Of a DNA stretch of 64,000 nucleotides, positions 25,131 to 38,000 are shown piece by piece. Every line of letters starts with the position of its first letter. Positions within the stretch are counted from its first letter, which is position 1. Origin of the DNA: Solea solea (lineage: Eukaryota > Chordata > Actinopteri > Pleuronectiformes > Soleidae); assembly GCF_958295425.1 (NCBI RefSeq), contig NC_081136.1:13239381-13303380 (forward strand), read 5' to 3'. Under the pieces are notes generated by a model. It was not told the origin of the DNA. It made no database searches and saw only the letters and a program-made list of their open reading frames with translations. The position numbers and the translations under genes are program-made.

Positions 25131-26691
25131 TCTATCAGTAATGAAGGCGCTAACCTGCAGAGGAAAACAAACTACTGAGAATATTGTTGTATACACGACA
25201 AGAAACAACAACAATAAAACAAAAGAAAACAAGCTTTTATACCCCTGTACGTTTTCTCTGTCACTGAACACCATCTTTAAAAACATGTTCATTAGATTTT
25301 TGTGACAGGAAACAGGAAGTTTGTATCACTTTGAAAACAGCTCACTCCCCTGCACCAACGTCCACTGACAAAAACAGCATTTCTTCACTTCTTTCTGAAT
25401 AACAAAGAAATCATTAAAAGTGAATCATGGTTTGGTTTATGGACAAAACAAGGCATTTTTTCTGCTGCTCTAGTCTTTTTTCCGTGATCCTCTCATCAAA
25501 AGAGCACAAAAGTGATGGATGACCTGAGGCAGACTCTCTATCTTGGCAACACTGTGACAATATTGACACACGTTTTATTGCATTTAAGCCTCCTGGTCCG
25601 TTATAAACGATCTTTCCTGTTGCTGGGTTTCTAACCCTAACCTGCGATATCAATATGCAACAATTGTTCCAGCAAACTGTGAGTCAGATAGGCGTTTTTG
25701 AATTCAACGTGTACGGAACGTAAGAATGACAGCACAGTAGAGCTGAATGAAGGGGTCAAACGGTCATAGAGCACTAACAGATTAGCCATTTTTGCATCTT
25801 AACTGTTGTTTTTATGGGGGGAAAAAACATTTAAATCATGAGGATTTTTATGTGTTTCCAGCAGCACAGCAGAATGCACACACGTCACACATTTTTATCA
25901 CATTTAATCAAATAATAGCATTGTCTTTTGACTTTGATATCACCCTTGGTCGACAGCTATTTTGATTAGTGTTTGTCGATCCAAAAATGGAAGTGATAAT
26001 CAATAAACAAGGGTTTGTATAAGTGGACAGAACAACTGTTCTCAGTGTGACAACCATTCTATTTTAATTTTGAGATTGGCAGCCAGCCATCATTCCCCAA
26101 TCCACTTTTACAATTTAAATGACATTTTTCAGTTCAGTGTAATGTCACAGAGTCTCTTCACACCATAATGATCTTTTCCTCCATCCTAATCAACTAATTT
26201 CACCGCCTTTCCTCGAATTCCTGATGATTTGCAGCGAGGAACCAAACCTGACCTGACAGATGATAGAAATAGATGTAAATGGGCCAGGAGGCAAAGTCAA
26301 ATTCTCCCTCTTATCACTTGATTTACTTAATGCTGAAAGGTTACGATGGACTTTCGACCCTGCCTACCCCACCTTTATGCCAAATATGTGTCCTTTAGTT
26401 TTAATGTGGAAAGTAGGTGTTTTTATTTCCTTTTGATGGGGGATTTTAGATGACGTGGTTGCCAGCAGTCGCATGATTCTCCCTGCACAAATCAATTTAG
26501 TTCTTATTTACTTCCTATGTATGAATGTCAGGAAGTCTGGTTACACAAGCTGCAGGGACTTAACTTAACAACTATAGTTGTTTCAATGCTGCATGACCAC
26601 CTCTTTGAACTGCTGCGCCTGCTGCTGACGTCATGAAGTTTGACTGCATTCCCACGGTAAAAGCCAGTCTGACCAACATAACAGGAACAGC

Positions 26692-26745
26692 AGAGAGAGA
26701 CAACAAGAGAGACAAGAGAGACAACAAGAGACAACAAGAGACAAC
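26692..26745. repeat. Minisatellite of agagacaaca units
   Basis: Tandem imperfect units of about 10 bases (agagacaaca / agagagacaa) in the long first intron of TMEM272-like copy B. A CG/CA-rich run follows at about 26770-26792. Confidence 0.8.
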
Positions 26746-27230
26746 CTGCACCGATAACAAACAAACACATGCACACGCGCGCGCGCGCACACGAGTGAAA
26801 CTTGAAGTGATTGAATGTAAACTAGTGTTTTTATCCCACTTAAAAAAAAAAAGCACTCGTGTAAATGCAACACGTTATGTTCGCTTTAAACCAAATGAAG
26901 AACAATAGAACAACTAAACGCAAACAAACCCACTGAACCACATGAAGCGAGTCAAAGTTGTCACAATGAAAATCAAACACAGGTAAACAGGTAAAGTCGA
27001 CCGTCGTCCCGTTTGGTTGTTTTGTTTTGTTTTGTTTTTGCTCAAAATTCAACATGGACACGCACCAACACGAAGCCAACTTCAACTGTCCGATAATGGG
27101 TTTCACCCAAAGCCCTCCGCTTCAACCCGAAACAAAGCTTTTAACACGATTGCGTTCGGTCTCCTCGTCTCTTACCTCCTCTCTGGTTTGCTGCTGCTGC
27201 TCCTGTGAGCTGCTGCCAAGTCAACCGCGC

Positions 27231-28998
27231 CTTACACACACTCACACACACATACACACACCTGTCGGGAACGCGCACGCACAGGGCGTGTGTCTGGGTG
27301 TGTGTGCGCGTGTGTGTCTGGGGCATTCCTCCTGTCAGTGTCAGCTGGTCATGAAGACTACTGATGATGTACAGTGTGTGGGGGATTTAGCAACATTTAT
27401 TTGTGAAGTTACTTCACCCTTCTTCTCCACACGTGTTGGACAACGTATTATCCTTCAATTAGCGTCAAAAATGTTTAGTTTGTTTAAGGTGGGCTACTGT
27501 AAAAACAAGGTGTTCCAAAATGGTGGCCTACTGAACAGTCAGGTGTAACACTTACTAAAATTTTAATATATAAACTAATAATAAATAATGATAACAAAGT
27601 TTTCTCTCCTCGATTTGCTTGTTTTGTTGTAAAGTTTTTTGTGCTTTGTTATCATTTACAGGGCTCATTTCAAAAAGAAAAGAAACAACACAAAAACAGA
27701 TGATGGAAATATGACAAGAAATGACAACAGAATAAGCCACTCCCCCTTCCTATATATTTTTCAAGTTATTTTATTACAAATGTTAAGAGGTTATAATGTC
27801 TAGTTTTTTATGTATTGTATATGTATTGTTCTGTGTAGCAGTGCAGCTCACACAATAGTATCTGTGCTCCAGTTTCTGTGATGAGAAGTAGCACATACAG
27901 AGAGGTGTGGTTTCTCCTTTTGGCCACAAGGTGGAGAATCTGCTAAAGTGAGCACTGCTCAGGAGTAAACATGCACGAGAGCGGTTTCCTCCTGGTTCCA
28001 TAGCGATAGTGGCGCGTGGGAAATACAGTGTGTGGCGGGAGTGCGTGACTTTAGACCAAAAAGTGTGACTGTCAGGCTCAATACGTGAGACTCAAGAGCC
28101 CTGTGTCATTATGAAACACTTTAAACAAAATTATGAGGAAATATATTAGTTCCTGTTTAACATATCAGGGAGTGTCACATCATCATCATCATCATGCTTT
28201 ATTTTAATGAGTCATAAGCCCTCAAACTCATAACACAACACTGGTAAATATTCATTTATGTTCATACTCATTTGTTCAAATGTTTGGTCATTCAGGGTTG
28301 AAATAATATTACACAATATGAAAAGTTGAATGATGTGTAATAATTGTGTGGTGGTTAAAAATGAAAGTACTTTTTAAGAGAATGAAGTCAAAATTATAAT
28401 TTTGAAATCCAAGTGTAGAATATACAGTGAAGTAAGAGCTTCAAATGAGCAAACAGGGCAGGAACATGTTACGTGGACGTAGAAGTAGTTTTACATCGAG
28501 AACCCCAGTATATAGTATCACGCTGAGCCTCCAGATAAACAAATACTGTCCAACAAAGAACAGATAACGGTTCACTGAGTCGACACCTTTCATCGGACGT
28601 TGACACAGTGTGCATTGTAACAGGTGTGGACTGAGATCAGGCCAGAGTGTAACCAGATAGTTTTATTGACAGAGAATTTCGACACCATCAGGACGCGAGT
28701 GATGACTTTAATGCTGGAGTTAGGTTACAGTCGGAAACACATCTCTTATACTGCAATGGTTTTCTGTCAGTTAATATATTGGAGCAAGGTCCAGTGTACA
28801 TTTGATATCTTTATTTTGTTATCTACACTTTCAAACCAAATATGAGCCAGTCAGTGGTTTTACCCACTTTTTTTACCCACATTTCAGTAAGTAAATAAAA
28901 CAGCTAGGCTAACACTATGCTAAAACATGTTAGTCCAGTGTGTAACCTTTAGGATGTCTTGGCAGAATTGAAAGTGTATGTGCTATATATAATATATA

Positions 28999-29029
<31 letters not shown>

Positions 29030-29045
29030 TATATATACATATATA

Positions 29046-29087
<42 letters not shown>

Positions 29088-29912
29088 TACATACATACAT
29101 ACATACATATATATATATATATACATACTACAATGTGACAACAGACTGCCGTCAGTGGAAGAGTCGTGAGCACAATGTCTGACAGAAGAATCAAACCACA
29201 CAATCCTGAACTGTAGATCAGTAAAAAAGACTTAAAAATCCTGAAAACATGCGTTAATCTCCAACATTTAGCAAGGACATTTCTAAAATCCTAATATTTA
29301 ACAGAGGAGTCTGGTGTATTTAGCGACAACACTGCTGAAAGCCGGCGATCGTGAGCCGAATCACAACCTGTTCAGCCATATTTGTATATATCGCAGACCC
29401 AGACAGAGTCTGCGCCCCAGTCATGCAGGAAGTGCTGAACTAATCTATTTAATGAACTGATTCTAATGATTCAGTACACTGAAAGCAACGGCTTTGCTCA
29501 TCACTAGTTTGTGTGTATTTTTGTTGTGTATAAAACGACGTCACAGCAGCTTTGTGCAGCTATGACCCCGCCCTCGTTGAGTAGGCACTATATTAAAAAA
29601 CGACGAGCCTGATACCAAACCGGGTAGAATTGAGCTGAGCCGAGAATTGTATAGTGGAAAAGTGCCAAAAGTGTGTGTTTCTTGTTTTGAAATGAAAGCT
29701 TTTTACATAAACCAAGAAGAAGGGGGAGTCCTTGTTTGCTACAATGTAAACCATTAGATTAGATAGTCACTCATTTCTACACAGTAGACCTTTGGAGTCT
29801 TAAGTAAATCTTTTAATCAGAGGTTTTATTATCATTTTATGGGTATAAACTGGTTTTAATGCTTCAAATAATCACATTAGCTGATTTGTTTTCAGACACA
29901 TTGTGTTAAATA
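27231..29912. other. Intergenic, no gene seen
   Basis: Includes CA/GT-rich sequence at 27235-27320, an ATC run near 28178-28196 and a TA-rich microsatellite at 28985-29127. No conserved open frame with splice borders was found between the TMEM272-like gene and the 3' end of the calpain gene. Confidence 0.55.
28985..29127. repeat. (TA)n/(CA)n compound microsatellite
   Basis: Alternating tracts of at, ac and catac units over about 140 bases. The runs read open as low-complexity Tyr/Ile peptides on the minus strand, which are not genes. Confidence 0.95.
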
Positions 29913-29918
29913 TTTATT
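29913..29918 (-). promoter_or_regulatory. Candidate poly(A) signal of the calpain gene
   Basis: TTTATT on the plus strand is AATAAA on the minus strand, about 200 bases beyond the calpain stop codon. Confidence 0.45.
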
Positions 29919-30116
29919 CAAAATGCAAATGTGATTTTGTACATTTACATTCAAACAACAGAAATAAAGTCAGAAATAAATATGACAGCAACAGCAAATA
30001 TGACAAGCGTATGATTAATGAATATTATTTAAAAAAAAACAAGAAACAACTAAAGTAAGTTTGGCAGCAGGGAGGAGAGTGGTTGCCATGGATTGATGTA
30101 GTTACCAAGGATGCTG

Positions 30117-33100
30117 TCACAAGTCTGTGAGGCAGAGACTGGAGGACGTCTCAACGTGAACGCAGCCTCTGTGTCGAGAGCCGGACTGGCTGGTCAATCG
30201 CAGGTCAATCACGAGGCTGCGAGTCCTCTCAGACTCCACTGTCTGGAGTCGAGCCGTGCCGAGGACAGTGTCCCACAGTAAACCTCTGCTCCATAACTGC
30301 ACACGACAGACGCGGCTTATTATCAGCTCAGAATCAGAATCAATGGACATTTGTGAAACATGCTATGTTAGTTTGTTAACTTTTGTTAACGCGCATACCT
30401 CGACAGAAATGTGCGCCTCGGGGTATCTCCTGTAGAAGATGACTCTGAAGTTGAACTCTGGGTTTCCCTCGGCCTTGAACACTCGCGTCCTGATGGTGTC
30501 ATTCTCACACCGCACTATGGCATAAACATCTGGAGCTGTGAAATTATGTAAAAGAACAAACACAAACATGCATTGAAGGGAAATCCCTTGAAGGCCACCA
30601 TCATTTCATAACATGCTTGAGGAAAGGAAAGGGTGAAAGGAAAGAGGGGCCTTTTCTTTATTGCAAAGTGTCACCATGAAGCCCGTGGTATTCTTCTGTG
30701 CACATGCCGCACGCCAAGGTGAGTGTCTACTAATTCTTACATACTGGACCTTTAAGAAGCTAACAAACTTTTTGTAAACAATTAAATACACATCTGCTCT
30801 TGTGAGTAGGGCTGCAACAATTAATCGATTAATCAATTGCTAAATTAATTGTCAAACATTTTGATAATTGGTTAATTGACCATATGTGTCAGTGTGTGTG
30901 TGAGTGGATGGTTGTTTGTCTCTATGTGGCCTTGTGATGGACTGGCGAACTGTCCAGGGTGTACCCCGCCTTTCGCCCTATGTCAGCTGAGATTGGCACA
31001 GCACTCCCCACGACCATCATGTGTAGGATAAAGAAGTCAAAGATGGGCGGATGGATGGTTTTAGTGTTTTTTTAAATAATTTAAACAGCTCTAAACATCT
31101 GTGTTTTGGACAGATTGTAAGGAAAGCAAGAAACATGTGTCAGTCGGGATGCTGCAGACGTGGTGCTGTGTGACCTGTCTCTTTGGGAGGACTGAGTCTT
31201 GACGCCCTGCGGAGGTGGACTGTGGTCACCACTGAAGGTTGAGGTAGAAAACAATGGAACATAGAGGAAGACGGCAAATCCTCCCTCAATTCCCTGCATG
31301 GGAAAATAAAAGAGGATCAAAGGGAAAACATTCTGCTGCTGTAAAAGTAAAATCATATTAGATAAATGGGCTGCATGTGTAAATATTTCAGCGTTTGTTT
31401 TTATTAAGTGATTATTGAATCTGCCAAGGAGATTGGCTGCAATCTGCAAAAATCTGTGTTCCAGATTTCAAAAACAGAGCAGCATTGACAGAGGTTTTAA
31501 CATTCTCTGAATGCTTTGTCTAGTTTAATATGAAGGTCTGTATCTGTATGTTTTTTCTCCACTACTAAAATTTACAAAAATCATCAGAATGTTTTGAATA
31601 TCAAGAATCAATCTATGCACTAAAGAATAACGTTTAATTTAGCAGAGTGAAGTAACCAGCACCACTTTACATAGCAGAGAGTTTTCTTTGCACCAGAGAG
31701 CCAGAGAAAGACATCTGCTCATCTCATGGTAGCAACATTGATTGACTTGTCAGACACTTCTGGATTCTTGCTGCAGTGCAGTCCAGGATATTGACAACAC
31801 AGGCATTGCTTTCCCTCTCCCCACTTTCTATTCCCGTCTTGTGGTGCTACAGTGCTCTCTGATGGCAACAACCAGTTACAGCACTTTCACTCCAGAATAC
31901 AACAAATACACAATATGAAACTAAGGTCATTTGAATCTCAACTCAGTATTACTTTAAGTGTCGACAAAGTGATGATCACTCTTTGCGAAAAAACCAAGAG
32001 GTTTGTGTTCACCCATCACAATGTCCCTCTTACATTATTATGACAAACGACCTTCACACATCACATTATAACTAAAATCAGATACACTAATAAACAAACT
32101 GCTTGGTATTTCAGTTGGCAACACCCGTTTAAATGTACGGTGGCCCTGAAGTACAAACAACAACAACAAATGTAGAAAACACAACAACATTAACTGAAAA
32201 CACAACAACAAAGGCGGAAAACACAACAACAAAAGCAGAAAACACAGTGGCAGTAACTGAAAACATAACAAAAGCAGAAAATAAACAATAATGCAACACA
32301 AACGACAACTCAAAGCGGAAAAGGTAGGTACATCCTGTCAATAAGGATTGTCAACGGACACACTGTTACATTTTAAGATAATGTTGATGCGTTTCTGCTT
32401 TTGTTTTGTTTTGTTTTGTGTTTTCAGTTAATGTAGTTTTTTCAGTAAATGTTGTGTTTTCCTATTTGTGTTGGTGATGTGCACTTCAGGGCCACCGTAT
32501 AAAAGGGTTATTTCCAACTACTGTTAAAACTGTGAAATCCATTTGCTTAAACTTAACTTATTTAGTTTTTCTTGTTCATAAAAAAAAAGTCTCTTTCAAC
32601 GGTTCAATAATAATGAGGTCACTCAAAAATTGTTATCATGTGATCAGGTATGTCATAATAATGGAGAAAACATTTTGCAAGAATGTGAAAAACATTTTTG
32701 TGATACTGTTTCACGTTTTGTGCACTGCATTGTGGGACTCAACACTGTATCAAACAGCACACACAGAGTCTACACACGCATGAACACAGATCACACACCT
32801 GAGTCTGACACGAGAATGGGAGAAGAGTCGTAACAGGAAGCGACCCGTTGCGCCCGGCAGGAAGGTGGTGGGCAGCACGACGTAGCGGCCTGTAGCCAAC
32901 GTTGCCCTCAGCGTGACACTGCGGGAGTCCATGTAGACGGAGCTGGCCGCCTGCTCCACCACGCACTGCACCCGGCTGCAGCGGTTCACCTCCACCTGAG
33001 GGACAACACAGCAACAAGGGGATGTAGTTTGACCTTTCTAGAGGAATTATTAGTTTTATTTGCACACACTTCAGTTACTAACAATACATTTGACTTCTGC

Positions 33101-34975
33101 ATTTAACCCATTCTTTTTCCACAGCAGTAGTGAACACACACTGAGTTCAGGAGCACCCAGGGAGCAGTTGCAAGGTCCCCCCTGAGCAAGGTACACCAGC
33201 CTTTGACCTGTCCCAGGATTTGAACTGGCGGCCCTCCGGTTAAAAGCCCAATTCCCTTCCACTTGGCCACCGGCTGCTTCCTGCTACTTCCTGCAGTCAA
33301 AAACATGTGTGGGGGCCATTATTGCTCACCTTCAGCACCTCAAAGCCAATAGGCAGGTTCTCCCCTCCTCCATCTTTCCTCTGTATCCTCCTGTCCTCCT
33401 GCTGCAGACACATGAGCACCTCCTCCTCTTTGTCTCTGACGTCAAACATGAACTACAGGAATAAGAAGGTAAGGTTTGGGTAAACAGAAACTAGAGAGCT
33501 CAGAGATTTGTTTGCAATTAAAATTGCAATTTATAATGTAACTACATTAGAGCCACAACTAACGATTATTTTCATAATCGATTAATCTGTCGATTATTTT
33601 TTCAATTAAACAATTGGTCCAAAAATATCAGAAAACCTTAAAAAAATGTTGATTGGTGTTCGTCAAACCTGGAAATGAGGATGTTCTCAAATGTCTTGTT
33701 TTGTCCATGCACCAAAATTATTAACTTTAAATGATTTCTTTGTTATCCAGAGCAAGGAAATTAAGAAAATATTCACATTTAAGAAGTTTAAACAATCGGA
33801 AATCAAAGTAGCTGTCGATTAATTTAGTAATCGATTAATAATCGATTAATTGTTTCAGCTCTAAACTACATTTAACTATTACGATGCACAGCATGACATT
33901 TATGCGCCCAGGTGTCTCTCAAACAAAATAATCACAAAGGTCTTAGTTTGACCATGTCAGGAAGCAGGATTGCATCATGGGAGTTGTTGACTTGTTGTCT
34001 AGTTTGGTTCTCCTGAGGGGTATTCCAGAAAGCGGGTTATGTGAGAACTCTGAGTTTGTTAACCCTGAGATGAGGGAAACTCTGAGTTATCCGTTCCAGA
34101 AAGAGAGGTAACTTAAACTCTGGGTCTGTTACTGCGGTAACTTACTCTGTGAACATAACCTGCTCGCTGGCAGGTTTACTATAAGAAACCCAGAGTTTCT
34201 ACCTGTCTTCTCCCACACGAAGAAAGCAGTTAGACATGGATTGCCCATTCATTAGAAATCCAATCGACATCGAAGCCGTATTGATTAGAAATGCATTACG
34301 TCGTGAGAGAATCTTCCGACCCAGATTAGACGTTTTGATTAAAAATAAAAGACAAATTCACATGTGATTTGGTTCTTCTTTATTCATTAAAAGTACAAAA
34401 GCAACAGTCAGGATTTGTAATATAGTTCCAACTATTAACATATTTCACATATTCACCTGTTTCACCATGACAATGCACCCACCTCAACTGGCGTTCAAGT
34501 AATAGAATTTACAAGTCTGTTTTTCTGATTTGCCGGTCCAGGTACACCATTTCTTTCTCGGTTTTTTGAATGGTTTTCATTAGGTGCACCCTGTACAACT
34601 CTTTTACCGGCAACTCGGAAACATATGGACGACATTTAATTCCTGCAGTTCTACATACAGATTTAACATGGTATTGACCGAAAATCTCACTGTGTCAAGC
34701 TGTGCTCTAGAAGTTGATGGACCCTCCTCATGGTGATGCCCAGCCATGTTCTGTTGAAGGACAAGAATGTGCTAGTTTGTCCATTATCTATGCTCATCAC
34801 TTCAGTGTACATGTCAAACTCCAAATTCCACTCAAGAATGTAAATGAATATGAATGGGTAGAGCAGTGCCAGTAGCTATACATAATATTAAGACACACTT
34901 TTCAGTAGGCCCCTCCGGAGCTCTCCCTGTGGCAGCAGACAGCGTCTCCTCCTCTCCTCTCCCTCCTATACATAC

Positions 34976-35054
<79 letters not shown>

Positions 35055-38000
35055 TATATAAAAGTTTTATTTAAAAAAAGTGTATACTTGCATGTGATGT
35101 AGGCACTAGTGTCCTGGGGGGTGACAGGCTCAGATGAGCCTCCCCCAGGGATGCCTTCAGCCACAGGGCGACCCCTGTATTGGCTGAGAGCCCTCCACCC
35201 GTTTTTCGGGCCTCTGCCTTCTTTCTGTTGGCTGAGCAGAACTCAATGTTTGCAATCTGAATTAATATTTACGTTACGTTTAATAGCCTAAGTCAATTAA
35301 AAATAAAAAAAATAAATCAAAGTGAGGTGCAATCATAGCCTAGCAAAATATGCCTTACCTTTTTGAATGATGTTTTTATGTTTCATTTTGAGCTGCTTCC
35401 AAGTCCTCCTTTCTCCTGTTGGATTGCACCTAAATGAAAAACTCAGATTTCATTCCTACTTATATTCATAACTATAGGCTTTGCTACGATCTTACGGTTA
35501 AATGTTACGTCAATGGAATAGTACATTCAAACTTACGCGTTGACTCGGGCAGCAATTTTCTACCATGCGTGTCTCTCTCTCCTTCGCTGCTGCAGCTGTG
35601 TTGCATTCGCGGCGAAATATGTGCTCATATTCTCCGTAGCCCAGCAAAAGGATCTCCAACTCCTTCGCACTGAAATATGTTGATCTTTTTTTTTTCTCGG
35701 TTGTCATGGTGACTCGTGGTATCGGGGCTCCATTGATGATGGCTTTTTTCAGTGGTTGTGCACGCGCGTACCTCGAGGTTAACATACTCAGAGTTGATTG
35801 AACTAACTCAGATCAGCTGTTCTGGAACCGGATACTCAGAGTTTCCCGACTCAGAGTAAGTCAACTCAGAGTTCAGGGATAGACTCAGAGTGTGTTGAAC
35901 CTGCTTTCTGGAATACCCCTCTGGTCATTTATGCCTCACAGGGAGAGCTTCTGCATGGTGACGACATTATGCTCATGTTTTCTGCACCCATTCAACAAAT
36001 CCCTCTGTAGTTTTACCTGTGGATTGTGCAGGAAAGTCTCTCTGTGGTTGATGCATCCTCCACATCGACTCCTCTTATCCGTCTGTGCCTCCCATCCTCC
36101 GTTCCTCTCTCCACCATCATCTTTCACCACTTTTCTCACTGTTTTACCCTGCTCACACCGTCCTCTCTTCTGCTGCTGACTCTCACCGAGCCGGGCCTCC
36201 TTGCGGTTCCCCCGCTGCTCAGTCCCCCTGGGTTTTATGTTGGTTTTACCTAATGTCAGAGCATAGTTGCTGTGGAGGATGATGGATGGAGGTGACCCAG
36301 GTGTGGTGGGAGCCGGAGCCCACTCCCCATGGCAGCGCTCTTCTCTCCAGTGAGAGTGTGGCCACAGCAGAGCTCTCTCCACCAGCCTGCACACCACCAC
36401 ATCTGTGAAGTAGTGACAGAAGTCCTCGAAATCCATCCTGAGTGAGAGAGTAAGTACATCAGTGAGTCTTTACTCACGTTGCACTTTTGTAGATGTCAAG
36501 TGTGAAAGAAGTAGTGACATCTAATGGTGAGACTGAAGATTATCACGACAGGGAAAGACAGGGAAGGACGCAAGCTATCGCTTTTCCATTTGAGCTGCTG
36601 TAGAAACAAGGCACAATATGGCGGCCTTAGTAAAGCAAGGCCCTAAAGTACATGTGAAAAGCTCAATCTAATGCAAACATATTCATTGGTAGTTGATTCA
36701 ATTTCTGTCAATAAATCTACCTAATGCAGCACAGTACATACATACCAAACAAGTTGAAATAAGGATAAGCTGAAAAGTTGTGATTGTTACACCACGTCTG
36801 TGTTTTTAGATGTTTTTTGACTGTGTGAAATGATTCTGCATGTGTAAAAGTCAGTTTTCAGAGGAAAAAAGCACCAGTTAAAGTCAGACCTTGTATAACA
36901 AACACACATGTTCATATAAGACAGCAGCCACCCAGTTTTACTGCTTTGGAGTTGAGATACAGTTACCGTGCCTTGTCAAGAGTGATTAGAATCTGAAATA
37001 AAACACCTAAAAACTAATGTGAGGTCTTAAATTATCTGTTTGTCTCTGTTCTACAGGCCTGAACACAGACTATTTTTTATCCAAAGCTTTATGTTTTAGC
37101 TTTATAAACCTTTTATAATAAAGTAAAAAAAAAGAGTGCGATTGAAATATAAATTATATTTTATAATTATAATTTATATTTATGTGCCAAATGCAAATCA
37201 TTTAAAAGCAGTGACCACTCAGTTATTGGTATTTTGTCAAAATAAGACAATCAAACGTACCAGAACTCCCCAACGTCTCGAACATTGAGGCCCATCTTCT
37301 CCCTGTCTGCGCGACTCATCTGTTGCCACTCCTGTGACCTGCAGGGGGCGTGCAAGGCCAATAAACTCAAAGACAGCAGAGCAGAAATGGTAAAGCTGCA
37401 GGACACAACGCAATGGAAATGGCATATGAAGAAAAATACAAGCTGTGTTTCAACTTCTGGAAACCTTTATTGGTCCATTTTGGCCATTTTAAGAGTTTCT
37501 CAGCATCGTATAATGAAAATGACAGATGTAGCATTTGTATATGTGGCCTTGTAAAATGTTATAAAAACAGTCGGACACTGTTAAATGCTAGCAGATGGGA
37601 TTCACATCTTTTTGCAAAACACGTGATGCAGCCAGCAGTATAGTCTGACATGTGGCAGACGCATAGATTGTATATAAAAAATGGACGTAGTCTTCTAGTC
37701 TGAAAAGTGAAGCCCACAAGCTAGGACATATGTAGCATTTAGCCACCAGGGGGCGACTCTTCTGGTTGCAAAAAGGAACAAGTTTGAATTGTTGACTTCT
37801 ACTTCTTACATGATTTATAAATCAGTGAGTTCAAGCAAGTTCTCAATAGCTATAGTTTCAGCTCTTCTTTGGTAGAACATGATGTTCATTCATTCATCGT
37901 CTACCGCTTCATCCCCTGGCCCCAGATGACACAGGGTGAAAGGTGGGGAACACCCTGGGTTAATTTTGTAAATTATGTTTCCATTTAAAATAGGAAAATA

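Larger units (their letters stand above)
20341..27230. repeat. Segmental duplication, unit B
   Basis: Direct duplicate of 11141-17250 and about 0.8 kb longer. Differences: it carries a LINE fragment (21521-22066), a short Tc1-type terminal sequence (23431-23455) and a longer first intron (25150-27170, about 2.0 kb against 0.6 kb). It lacks the hAT-like MITE of unit A. Confidence 0.85.
34015..35921. mobile_element. Internally deleted PIF/Harbinger transposon
   Basis: Terminal inverted repeats gaggggtattccagaaagc (34015 onward) and its inverse ending at 35921, followed by mirrored subterminal actctgag tracts. It retains the beginning of a transposase gene on the plus strand (34236-34367) and a decayed Myb/SANT-like accessory gene on the minus strand. 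The two-gene divergent content fits the known organisation of autonomous Harbinger elements (transposase plus Myb-like protein). A TA microsatellite (34970-35062) has expanded inside. Sits in the calpain intron between exons 36017-36437 and 33330-33452. No target duplication was clear. Confidence 0.85.

Noticed and set aside
26770..26792. Short CpG-dense cgcgcgcgcg run as a CpG-island promoter
   Set aside because: It is a CG/CA dinucleotide repeat of about 20 bases, not an island.
28949..29203. Tyr/Ile-rich peptides of 72-84 residues
   Set aside because: Translation of a TA/CA microsatellite.
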